Shown: piece after piece, positions 52,442 through 60,301 of the stretch
Layout of the letters: every line of letters begins with the position of its first letter
How positions within the stretch are numbered: position 1 is the stretch's first letter
Assembly: GCF_007713685.1 (NCBI RefSeq)
Contig: NZ_VMRJ01000006.1
Location: forward strand, 348,660-412,659
Reading direction: 5' to 3'
Origin: Hymenobacter setariae
GTDB lineage: Bacteria; Bacteroidota; Bacteroidia; Cytophagales; Hymenobacteraceae
DNA: 64,000 nt
Notes under the pieces: generated by a model
The model's input: the letters and a program-made list of their open reading frames with translations, nothing else
Told to the model about the DNA's origin: nothing
Database searches by the model: none
Position numbers and translations under genes: made by a program

Positions 52442-52531
52442 TAAGCTGTTAGCTTCTGACTGTTAGCTATTGGCTGTTAGCTGAGCCTCTATAAAGAAGC
52501 TGATAGCTAACAGCCAGCAGCTAACAGCTTA
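52442..52531. repeat. Second type of hairpin repeat, between nuoB and nuoC
   Basis: TAAGCTGTTAGCT (52442-52454) and its complement end a 90-bp element with TTAGCTAT/ATAGCTAA pairs further in and several copies of CTGTTAGC. Its right arm includes the nuoB stop codon. The arms are imperfect (a six-base mismatch block). It is unrelated to the TGTCAT family. Confidence 0.8.
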
Positions 52532-53086
52532 TTTAATGTTATAGGAGGCCAGCAGCGCTTGGTACTCGGGCGAGTTGCGGCGACGGATGCTCTCGTTTTT
52601 GGCGAGGTCCTGCACGCGCATCAGGCCGTCAAGCACTTGCTCGGGGCGGGGCGGGCAGCCGGGGATGTACACATCGACCGGAATGATGCGGTCAATGCCT
52701 TGCAGCACCGAGTACGAGTCGAAGATGCCGCCCGAGCAAGCACAAGCACCCATAGCCAGTACCCAGCGGGGCTCAGCCATTTGCTCGTACACTTGCTTCA
52801 CGATGGGGGCCATCTTCTTGGCGATGGTGCCCATCACCATGAGTAGGTCGGCCTGGCGGGGCGAGAAGCTAGGACGCTCCGAGCCAAAGCGCGAAATGTC
52901 GTAGTGGGCGCCCATAGTAGCCATGAACTCGATGCCGCAGCACGAAGTGGCAAAGGGCAGAGGCCAGAGCGAGTTAGCGCGGGCGATGCCGACTACTTTC
53001 TCGAGCGAGGTAGCAAAGAAGCCAGCGCCTTCGATGCCCTCGGGGGCTGGCACAGATTTAATTTCAGGAACGCGGGTATCAACCAT
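52529..53086 (-). CDS. nuoB: NADH-quinone oxidoreductase subunit B
   Basis: NuoB carries cluster N2, the last one before quinone. The 185-residue protein has C-C-G-I-E-F, C-A-C-S-G-G and G-C-P-P-R-P-E, the N2 ligands. It starts 14 bases after nuoA. Its stop is inside the hairpin at 52442-52531. Confidence 0.96.
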   Translation of the reverse strand: MVDTRVPEIKSVPAPEGIEGAGFFATSLEKVVGIARANSLWPLPFATSCCGIEFMATMGAHYDISRFGSERPSFSPRQADLLMVMGTIAKKMAPIVKQVYEQMAEPRWVLAMGACACSGGIFDSYSVLQGIDRIIPVDVYIPGCPPRPEQVLDGLMRVQDLAKNESIRRRNSPEYQALLASYNIK

Positions 53087-53100
53087 GAGAATAAGTCACT

Positions 53101-53559
53101 TTAGGCAGCCTGGCCAATCTCGGCGGGCTGATTTTTCAACACCGGCTTTGCCGCGAAAGTTTGGCTAGGTACCGCTTCATTCCAGCGTAGAATACCTTTT
53201 TTGATAACGTAGCCAAAACCAGCCATTAGCAGGGCCATGAAGATAATCATCTCCACAAAGCCAGCCGTACCGAGCTGGCGGAAATTCACAGCCCAAGGGT
53301 ACATGAAAATCACTTCCACATCGAAGAGCACAAATAGAATGGCCGTGAGGAAGTATTTGACCGAGATGGGGGTGCGGGCGTTACCCACACTCTCGATGCC
53401 ACACTCAAAAGAGGCATCTTTGACGCGGCTGTGGCGCTTGGGTCCCACTAGGTGCGACACGACCATGGCGAAGGCCACGAAGGCCACGGCCAACCCAAAC
53501 TGAATGACTATCGGCAGGTAGTCGCTGGGCTGGTAAGAAGTATTAACGGCAAGAAGCAT
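53101..53559 (-). CDS. nuoA: NADH-quinone oxidoreductase subunit A
   Basis: NuoA is a small membrane subunit with three segments. The 152-residue protein has the conserved F-E-C-G-I-E loop and F-D-V-E-V-I-F-M-Y-P-W. The ATG at 53559 is chosen because the longer reading from 53631 would start inside the promoter. It is the first gene of the operon. Confidence 0.95.
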   Translation of the reverse strand: MLLAVNTSYQPSDYLPIVIQFGLAVAFVAFAMVVSHLVGPKRHSRVKDASFECGIESVGNARTPISVKYFLTAILFVLFDVEVIFMYPWAVNFRQLGTAGFVEMIIFMALLMAGFGYVIKKGILRWNEAVPSQTFAAKPVLKNQPAEIGQAA

Positions 53560-53602
53560 AGTAGTCAGCTGGTTAGCAAACGGGCGCACTGGCGCGGACA
53601 GG

Positions 53603-53631
53603 CAAAGGTACACCCGCGCCGGTTTGGGCAA
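53603..53631 (-). promoter_or_regulatory. TTG-N18-TACCTTTG promoter of the nuo operon
   Basis: On the minus strand TTG (rc of 53629-53631), 18 bases and TACCTTTG (rc of 53603-53610) make a full -33/-7 promoter. It gives a leader of about 37 bases before the nuoA ATG. Confidence 0.7.
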
Positions 53632-53655
53632 AAACCCGGCCTAGGAAGCGCTGCC

Positions 53656-54306
53656 CTAATGGGTAGTTTCGGTGGGCTGCGGCACGCTGGGCTCGCCATT
53701 CATAGCCCCGTCAAGGTTGCCCCCGTTGAAGTAGTTTTCGGTGAAGATGCGGTAGCGGTCGAAGATGGAGCGCACCGACCGCACCAGTACGTATTCGCCC
53801 CGCACGCCTTCGGGCACCGTCACGCCAGAGGCGTAGCCGTTCCAGATAGCATTATCGGTGTGTGTGTCGATGAGCGTAACCATGAGGGTGCCGTCGAGCA
53901 GCAGCATTCGCTTAGCTAGGTAGCTATGGCGCTCCTCTTCGGGCGTTTCGTCGTTCTCAGCATCATTGTTTTTGACCCAGCGCGTGATATCCTCTTGCAT
54001 GAAGCCAGGAAAGCGCATGTCACCTTCAAAAAGCTTGAAGCTTACCATAAGGTCGGGATTCTTGCGCGAGTACTTATAGCCTTGCAAGCGCATGCGCTGG
54101 CGTACAGCATCACGCAGGGTTTCATTGAGGTGCGTGCTATCGGCAGTGAGGCCAGCGCTGTTGAGAAAGCCATAAGTGCGGTAGTGCCGGAAGCGCCCGC
54201 GGTAGCTGTAGTTGGACTCGATGCGGGCCTCGCGGGAGGTTAGGCAACTGGATAGGAAACCTAGGCTTAATAGGCAGATAAGCTGGAGAGTAAGGGTAAG
54301 CTTCAT
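53656..54306 (-). CDS. DUF4136-like lipoprotein
   Basis: A 216-residue lipoprotein with signal and lipobox L-S-S-C21. The main domain has the Y-R-T-Y-G-F start, L-R-D-A-V-R-Q-R-M-R-L-Q-G-Y, and P-D-L-M-V-S-F pattern of DUF4136 proteins, which are exported lipoproteins of unknown role. The last residues are Pro/Thr-rich. It starts at ATG 54306 and ends 25 bases before the nuo promoter. Confidence 0.8.
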   Translation of the reverse strand: MKLTLTLQLICLLSLGFLSSCLTSREARIESNYSYRGRFRHYRTYGFLNSAGLTADSTHLNETLRDAVRQRMRLQGYKYSRKNPDLMVSFKLFEGDMRFPGFMQEDITRWVKNNDAENDETPEEERHSYLAKRMLLLDGTLMVTLIDTHTDNAIWNGYASGVTVPEGVRGEYVLVRSVRSIFDRYRIFTENYFNGGNLDGAMNGEPSVPQPTETTH

Positions 54307-54772
54307 GGGGAACAGGAGGGAGAGAGTAAATGACTCCCTAAGCTACGCCAGGAAATTCACTTATTGCTCATTGCCCAGCTTGTAAGCCGGTTAGCAGCAG
54401 CATGCTACCTGCCGCACGACTGTGGCTATCCTAATTCACGAGCAATTGCGAAAGCATTGAATTTTGAAGAAGCCGGGCCAGTTGTTGCCTTCCTTGTTAG
54501 CTACACGATACCTGTAAGGGGAGCTGTATTGCCTACACTTCGCCAAATAATTTAACCTAGAAGAGAAAAGCGAGGTGCCCCACAAGTTTTTTGAGGGCAA
54601 TAGTTCGCGGCTTTCAAGGTTAGCATCATCCACACTAGCGGACTTCCATGCCTAAGACTAGTGCCTAAGCAAACAGTTATGCCAGTCGCTACGCATCAGC
54701 GCGGGACTTTCGTATGCTGCCGAAAACCGACTTTTATTGCCACTCAAGGCCAGTTTGAACGAGCCCGATGAC
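54307..54772. other. 466-bp intergenic region
   Basis: It lies between the start of the DUF4136 gene and the end of the ABC exporter gene and probably contains the promoter of the former. Small open frames are present (such as 54364-54555), but they are not coding-like. I see no terminator, repeat or RNA gene. Confidence 0.5.
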
Positions 54773-56659
54773 TTACCGATAACCGGCTGCCTGAAGTCGA
54801 AATAGCTCTGCATAGCGTCCATTATTCGCCAGCAACTCTTCATGTGAGCCGATTTCTTGGACGCGGCCGTGCTCTACAACCAGGATGCGGTCGGCCATGC
54901 GCACAGTGCTGAAGCGGTGCGAGATAAGCACGGCTGTTTTGCCCTGCGTTAGTTCCTTGAAGCGCTCGAAGACTTCGTACTCGGCTCGGGCATCGAGGGC
55001 AGCAGTGGGCTCGTCGAGGATGAGCAGTTGCGCCTCGCGCATGTAGGCACGCCCTAGGGCGATTTTCTGCCACTCGCCGCCGCTTAAGTCTACGCCACCG
55101 TTGAAGCGGCGGCCTATCATTTGGTCGTAGCCTAGGGGCAGTTTGGCAATGACCGTATCGGCCAAGCTCTGGTGGGCGGCCTGCTCGATGCGAGGCTGGT
55201 TTTGACGCTCTGAGATGCGACCTACCGCTAGGTTTTGGCCGGCTGGCAGCTGAAAGCGCACAAAGTCTTGGAAAATGACGCCGATTTCTTGGCGCAGCTC
55301 GGCGGGGTCGTACTCGCGCAGGTCATGGCCATCAAGTAAGATGCGGCCCTCGGTGGGGTCGTAGAGGCGAGCCAGGAGCTTGACGAGTGTAGTTTTGCCA
55401 GCACCGTTTTCGCCCACTAGAGCCAGCTTTTCGCCGGCATGCAGTTCAAAGCTGAGGTGGCGCAAGGCCCATTTTTCAGCGTTCTTGTACCGAAAGCTCA
55501 CATCCTCAAACGTGAAGCCTTGGCGGATGGGCCTAGGAAACGGACGCACGACTTGCTCGGTAGTAGGCCGCACAATACGCGGCGCTATTTGAAAAAAATC
55601 GAAGAAGTCCTGCAAGTACAATGCCCCATCGGCCACCTGGCTAAAGCGGCTCAAAATACCTTCGAGCAAGCCCCGCAGTCGTGCAAACGACCCCGCCAAG
55701 AACGTGAGCTGACCAATAGAAATAGTGCCGCCCACAGCCTGCTTGATGATATAGACGTAGGCCCCGTAATAGCCTGCCGCACCCACAGCTGCGAACACGG
55801 TACCCCAGCTGGCTCGGCGCAGCGCCAAAGCCTTATTCTGACGGTAAAACTGGTCGGACAGCGTTTCAAAGCGCGTAATCAAGAAATCAGACAAGCCGAA
55901 AATTTTGACTTCTTTAGCCGTTTCATCGCTGGCGCCGGTTTGGCGCAAGTAATCGAGCTCGCGGCGCTCGGGCGTCCAAGAGTGCGACAGCGAGTAGCTG
56001 CGCTCGTTAAAGTGGCTTTCGCCTAGGAAGGCGGGCACCACGGCCAACAGTAGCAGCCCTAGTAGCCAGGGCTGAAAAGCTACCAAGCCACCCGCCAGCA
56101 GCACCAAAGTCACGGCATCTTGGCCCTGGGCCAGCACCTGGCTCATGAGCACCGAGCGCGAGAGCGTTTGGCGCCGGGCCCGCTCTAGCTTGTCGTAAAA
56201 GGTGCTGTCCTCAAACTGGTCGAGGTCAAGTTCGGCCGCGTGCTGCATTAGGCGCACTGAGCTAGCATTAGCAAACAAGTCGCCGAGTAGCGAGTCGAGC
56301 AGGGCCACGGCACGACCTAGGGCATCGGCCAGTAGCACCAAGCCAAACTCTAGGGCGACTAGCCCGAGCACTGGGCTCAGCACCCGCGCCGCCGGGGCAA
56401 GCTTGCTTAGCTGCACCACATCGTCGAGGATGAGTCGAGCCACATAGAGTGTGGCCAGCGGCAGAGCGGCCCGCAGTAGCCGCAACGCAATATTGGCTAG
56501 TGTGAGCGCCGGTGAGGTATGCCAGATGAGCTTAAGGAAAGCCGGCAGGTGGCGCAGGGCCGATACACGCTCGCGCACGCTCACGGCAGGTTTTTCGGGG
56601 CCGCGTTTGTGGTTAGGATTTTTAGCGGAAATTTTCTCTAGTAGCGATGATAACCAATT
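54773..56659 (-). CDS. ABC transporter, fused permease and ATPase (exporter type)
   Basis: A 628-residue half-transporter with about six membrane segments in residues 50-340 and an ATPase domain: Walker A G-E-N-G-A-G-K-T-T, signature L-S-G-G-E-W-Q-K, Walker B L-L-I-L-D-E-P-T and the H-loop I-S-H-R. It works as a homodimer, probably exporting a lipid, peptide or drug; the substrate is unknown. I chose the ATG at 56659 (M-N-W-L-S-S); an ATG at 56680 is also possible. It diverges from the MFS gene. Confidence 0.9.
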   Translation of the reverse strand, partial: NWLSSLLEKISAKNPNHKRGPEKPAVSVRERVSALRHLPAFLKLIWHTSPALTLANIALRLLRAALPLATLYVARLILDDVVQLSKLAPAARVLSPVLGLVALEFGLVLLADALGRAVALLDSLLGDLFANASSVRLMQHAAELDLDQFEDSTFYDKLERARRQTLSRSVLMSQVLAQGQDAVTLVLLAGGLVAFQPWLLGLLLLAVVPAFLGESHFNERSYSLSHSWTPERRELDYLRQTGASDETAKEVKIFGLSDFLITRFETLSDQFYRQNKALALRRASWGTVFAAVGAAGYYGAYVYIIKQAVGGTISIGQLTFLAGSFARLRGLLEGILSRFSQVADGALYLQDFFDFFQIAPRIVRPTTEQVVRPFPRPIRQGFTFEDVSFRYKNAEKWALRHLSFELHAGEKLALVGENGAGKTTLVKLLARLYDPTEGRILLDGHDLREYDPAELRQEIGVIFQDFVRFQLPAGQNLAVGRISERQNQPRIEQAAHQSLADTVIAKLPLGYDQMIGRRFNGGVDLSGGEWQKIALGRAYMREAQLLILDEPTAALDARAEYEVFERFKELTQGKTAVLISHRFSTVRMADRILVVEHGRVQEIGSHEELLANNGRYAELFRLQAAGYR

Positions 56660-56841
56660 CATAGGCTGCTGGTATGGCACATTTGGGGCCGGGGTAGGGG
56701 AGCGGCCGTTTTGGCAGGCGGAGGTAGCGCTTAGTAGCTAAGGTTTAATGAATGCTGTCCAATGCAAGCTTTAGCTGTGCTACTCATTTCACCTAGTAAA
56801 CACTACCCGCTAAAGACTAATTACCGACCTTTGCACTACTT

Positions 56842-58077
56842 ATGCTTGGTTCGTATTCGCGCGGCTTTTGGCTGATGTGCCTATCGTCGTTTCTGTTTTT
56901 TCTCTCCTTCAACCTGCTATTGCCTGAGCTTCCCGACCATCTAGCGCACCTAGGGGGCGGCGAGTACAAAGGCTTCATTATCGCGTTATTCACGCTCACA
57001 GCGGCTATTTCACGGCCGTTTTCGGGCAAGCTGACGGATACGGTGGGCCGCATTCCGGTCATGGTTTTTGGCTCGCTGGTGTGCTTTGTGTGCGGGTTTG
57101 TGTATCCGTGGGCGCTCACAGTCAGCAGCTTTTTGTTGCTGCGTTTGCTACATGGGTTTAGCACGGGCTTCAAGCCTACGGGCACGGCGGCATTTGTAGC
57201 CGACATCGTGCCGGCCGAAAAGCGTGGCGAGGCCATGGGCCTGCTCGGCGTGACGGGGAGCTTGGGCATGGCCGCCGGGCCAGCATTTGGCTCGTGGGTG
57301 GCCGAGCACTTTTCGTTAAATGCCATGTTCTACTGCTCTAGCGCGGCAGCTTTGCTGTCGGTGCTCGTGCAGGGTACCCTCACCGAAACGCTACCTAAGG
57401 CACAGCGGCGGCGGTTCAGCCCGGCCCTGCTCAAACTAAAGCTCGATGAGATACTCGAGCCCCGCGTGCTGGCGCCGGCCCTCACTACGTTGTTGTGCCT
57501 GTTTCCCTACGGCGCAGTGCTCACTGTAATACCCGACCAGAGCCGGCTGCTTGGGCTGACCGGGCCCACCAAAGGCTTGTTTTATATCTGCTACACGGTG
57601 GCCTCGCTAGGCGTGCGGCTAGTGGCCGGCAAGGCCAGCGATACCCACGGGCGGGTGCCAGTGCTGCGCTGGTCGGCGAGTATCCTAGCCCTAGGGCTAG
57701 CGGTGCTGGTGTGGTCGCCATCGGTGCCAGTGTTTTTGCTGGGTGCCGTCATTTTCGGCATTGGCACTGGGCTCAATTCGCCCACGCTGTATGCCTGGAC
57801 CATCGACCTGAGCCACCCCGAGCGCCGTGGCCGTGGCGTGGCCACCATGTACATCGCGCTCGAAATCGGTATCGGCATTGGAGCACTATTAGCGGGCTGG
57901 ATTTTCGATAACCAAGCCACCCGTTTACCCTGGGTGCACGCGCTAAGCTTGGCAAGCGTATTAGCGGCCTTAGCCTACCTACTGCTGGGCGTGCGCGCCA
58001 TCCCTACTGGGGTACCTGCCGCCGAGGCTGATGTTGCTACGGCGCTTGCCGTGGGGGCGCCAGAAGAAATGGTGTAA
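56842..58077 (+). CDS. MFS transporter
   Basis: A 411-residue protein with twelve predicted membrane segments. It has the MFS motif A-like loop G-K-L-T-D-T-V-G-R-I-P and its second-half equivalent G-K-A-S-D-T-H-G-R-V-P. The family is large, so the substrate cannot be told; a drug or sugar efflux role is possible. GACCTTTG, one mismatch from the -7 consensus, ends eight bases before the ATG. Confidence 0.85.
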   Translation: MLGSYSRGFWLMCLSSFLFFLSFNLLLPELPDHLAHLGGGEYKGFIIALFTLTAAISRPFSGKLTDTVGRIPVMVFGSLVCFVCGFVYPWALTVSSFLLLRLLHGFSTGFKPTGTAAFVADIVPAEKRGEAMGLLGVTGSLGMAAGPAFGSWVAEHFSLNAMFYCSSAAALLSVLVQGTLTETLPKAQRRRFSPALLKLKLDEILEPRVLAPALTTLLCLFPYGAVLTVIPDQSRLLGLTGPTKGLFYICYTVASLGVRLVAGKASDTHGRVPVLRWSASILALGLAVLVWSPSVPVFLLGAVIFGIGTGLNSPTLYAWTIDLSHPERRGRGVATMYIALEIGIGIGALLAGWIFDNQATRLPWVHALSLASVLAALAYLLLGVRAIPTGVPAAEADVATALAVGAPEEMV

Positions 58078-58178
58078 GAATGATGAATAAAACTTGTTAA
58101 GCGCCTAGGTGACACGTATGTTTACGGGCCTTTTTAGCGCTTTATAGTTTTATTTAATTCTTACCTTTCTTTTCTGCA

Positions 58179-60242
58179 ATGAAAACAACTCTACACATCA
58201 TGGTGCGGAGTATACTGGGTGTTGCTGCCGTGTTAAGCACAGCTACTGGCCACGCACAGCAAGCCCCGGTGAAGCCGGTCGTTATCAAGTTTGGGCAGCC
58301 CGCCCCGGGAGACTTTGACGCCAAGAATTTTGTGCGTGACAGTGCCGCCGCTGCTGTGGTGCTGTACGACAATGGGGTGGCGCGCTTTCGGCTCAATGGC
58401 ACCAGCTTTCAGATGGAAACGGAACGCACTACGCGCATCAAAATTCTTAAGAAAGCGGGCTATGACTACGCCACCGTGGAAGTACCGCTTTATCACCGCG
58501 ATGGCGACGAGGAAAAAATAACGGCGCTAAAAGGGTTTACCTACAACCAGGCAGGTGGCAAAATCGAGAAGGTGAAGCTGGAAAGCGCCAACATGTTCAG
58601 CGAGGAACGCACCAAAAACGTGCGGGTGCGCAAGTTCACACTGCCCAATGTGCGCGAAGGAGCCGTTATCGAGTACACCTATTCGGTGACCTCTGACTTT
58701 CTTTTTAATTTCCAGCCCTGGGTTTTTCAGCGTGACATCCCAACCCGCTGGAGCGAGTTTCGGGCTACCATTCCCGAATACTTCGACTACAAAATGCTCA
58801 TGCAGGGCTATCAGCCCCTAGCGTTGCAAACCCGGGAGGAAACAGGCGCCCAGTATACAGCTTCGGCGCGCGTGCAAAAGGCCGACCTAGGGGGGAGCCA
58901 CTCGGCTACCGAGACCGAAACCATCCAGGCTCGTGCCACTGCCTACCACTGGGCTATGCAAGATGTGCCTGCCTTGCGCGACGAGCCCTACATGACCACG
59001 ATGCGCGACTATGTAGCGCGTATTGACTTTCAACTGGCAGGCGAGCGCATGCCTGGCCAGGCTTACCAGAATGTGGCGGGTAGCTGGACAAAGATTAATA
59101 GCCTGCTGCGCACCAGCAGTGAATTTGGTGGGCTTGTAGACCGGGCGGGTTTCCTCGATGCATCGCTCAAGCCGCTAATAGCACAGTACCCCGACCCTGC
59201 TGCCCGTGCGGCGGCCGTACGCGACTTAGTAGTGAAGGCCGTGAAATATGACGGCACCAACAATTACTGGGCTACCGGCCCACTCAAGCGTAGCTACGAG
59301 CTGCATCGCGGCACTGCCGCCGATGTGAACCTGTTGTTTATTGCGGCCCTGCGCCAGGCTGGCCTGCCCGCCGAGCCCGTGCTGCTGAGCACCCGCAGCC
59401 ATGGCCGCGTAAATGAGCAGTTTCCAATGCTAGACCAATTCAACTACGTAATTGGGGTGCTGCCGCTGGCCGATAACAAAGAGCTGCTACTCGACGCTAC
59501 TGAGCCACTGCTGCCGTGCGGCATACTGCCCGAGCGCTGCCTCAATCAGATTGGCCGCCTCATTCCGACCAAAGAGGTGGAAGGCCGCTGGGTGAGCCTG
59601 GTGCCCAACCAGCGCCACAGCCACTTCCAAAATATCAGCCTAGCTGTGGATGCCCAGGGTAACCTCAGCGGCCAGGTACGCGAGGAACACGGCGGCTACG
59701 CCGGGGCCGCCGTGCGCGAAAAGATTCAGCAGGTAGGCGAAAAAAAGTACGTAACTGAGTTAGTAGGCCGGCACACCAACTGGGAGGTGCCAACCTATAA
59801 ATTCAACGCCGTAGAACTGCTCAACCAGTCGGTAGCGCTGAGCTACGAGCTGCGCCAGTCGGCCAGCACGCCCGGCACGGCCCAAGAGATATACCTGACG
59901 CCACTGGCCATTTTTGGGGGTACACAAAACCCTTTCCAGCATGAGCACCGCACTTATCCCGTCGATTTTGGTGCCCTCACCCAAGACGTGATAGTGATTA
60001 CCCTCACGCTGCCGGCTGGCTACACTGCCGAGCTGCCCAAGCCCACTACCATTGCGCTACCCGACAATGGTGGCCGCTACCTCTACTCGGTTACCAACCC
60101 GGTTCCTGGCACCGTGCAACTGGTGAGCCGCCTCACCTTCGACAAGCCCGTGTATAGTGCCGATGAGTACGAGAACCTCCGTGAGTTTTATCGGCGCGTG
60201 CTGGCCAAGCAATCAGAAGCTCTGGTGCTTAGAAAGATATAG
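58179..60242 (+). CDS. DUF3857/transglutaminase-like exported protein, catalytically impaired (copy 1)
   Basis: The 687-residue protein has a signal peptide (about 1-27), a DUF3857 domain (about 35-260), a transglutaminase-like domain and a C-terminal beta domain. At the place of the catalytic Cys it has G378-T-A380-A-D, and the position of the His is a Tyr (F-N-Y). The Asp is kept (L-L-L-D-A-T). It is therefore probably a non-enzymatic member that binds a peptide or other partner in the periplasm. It is the first of three tandem relatives; the second is about 60 bases downstream. Confidence 0.85.
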   Translation: MKTTLHIMVRSILGVAAVLSTATGHAQQAPVKPVVIKFGQPAPGDFDAKNFVRDSAAAAVVLYDNGVARFRLNGTSFQMETERTTRIKILKKAGYDYATVEVPLYHRDGDEEKITALKGFTYNQAGGKIEKVKLESANMFSEERTKNVRVRKFTLPNVREGAVIEYTYSVTSDFLFNFQPWVFQRDIPTRWSEFRATIPEYFDYKMLMQGYQPLALQTREETGAQYTASARVQKADLGGSHSATETETIQARATAYHWAMQDVPALRDEPYMTTMRDYVARIDFQLAGERMPGQAYQNVAGSWTKINSLLRTSSEFGGLVDRAGFLDASLKPLIAQYPDPAARAAAVRDLVVKAVKYDGTNNYWATGPLKRSYELHRGTAADVNLLFIAALRQAGLPAEPVLLSTRSHGRVNEQFPMLDQFNYVIGVLPLADNKELLLDATEPLLPCGILPERCLNQIGRLIPTKEVEGRWVSLVPNQRHSHFQNISLAVDAQGNLSGQVREEHGGYAGAAVREKIQQVGEKKYVTELVGRHTNWEVPTYKFNAVELLNQSVALSYELRQSASTPGTAQEIYLTPLAIFGGTQNPFQHEHRTYPVDFGALTQDVIVITLTLPAGYTAELPKPTTIALPDNGGRYLYSVTNPVPGTVQLVSRLTFDKPVYSADEYENLREFYRRVLAKQSEALVLRKI

Positions 60243-60301
60243 TTGTTGCAGGCAGGCCAATTCCTAGGTTCAGCTAGGGGGCTCAACTTCTACCTACCAG
60301 T

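Noticed and set aside
45499..52531. CRISPR array in the nuo region
   Set aside because: The repeats are palindromic, kilobases apart and separated by genes, without regular spacers or cas genes.
54364..54555. 63-codon open frame in the gap before the ABC exporter
   Set aside because: No start signal or conserved feature is visible and its composition differs from real genes nearby.
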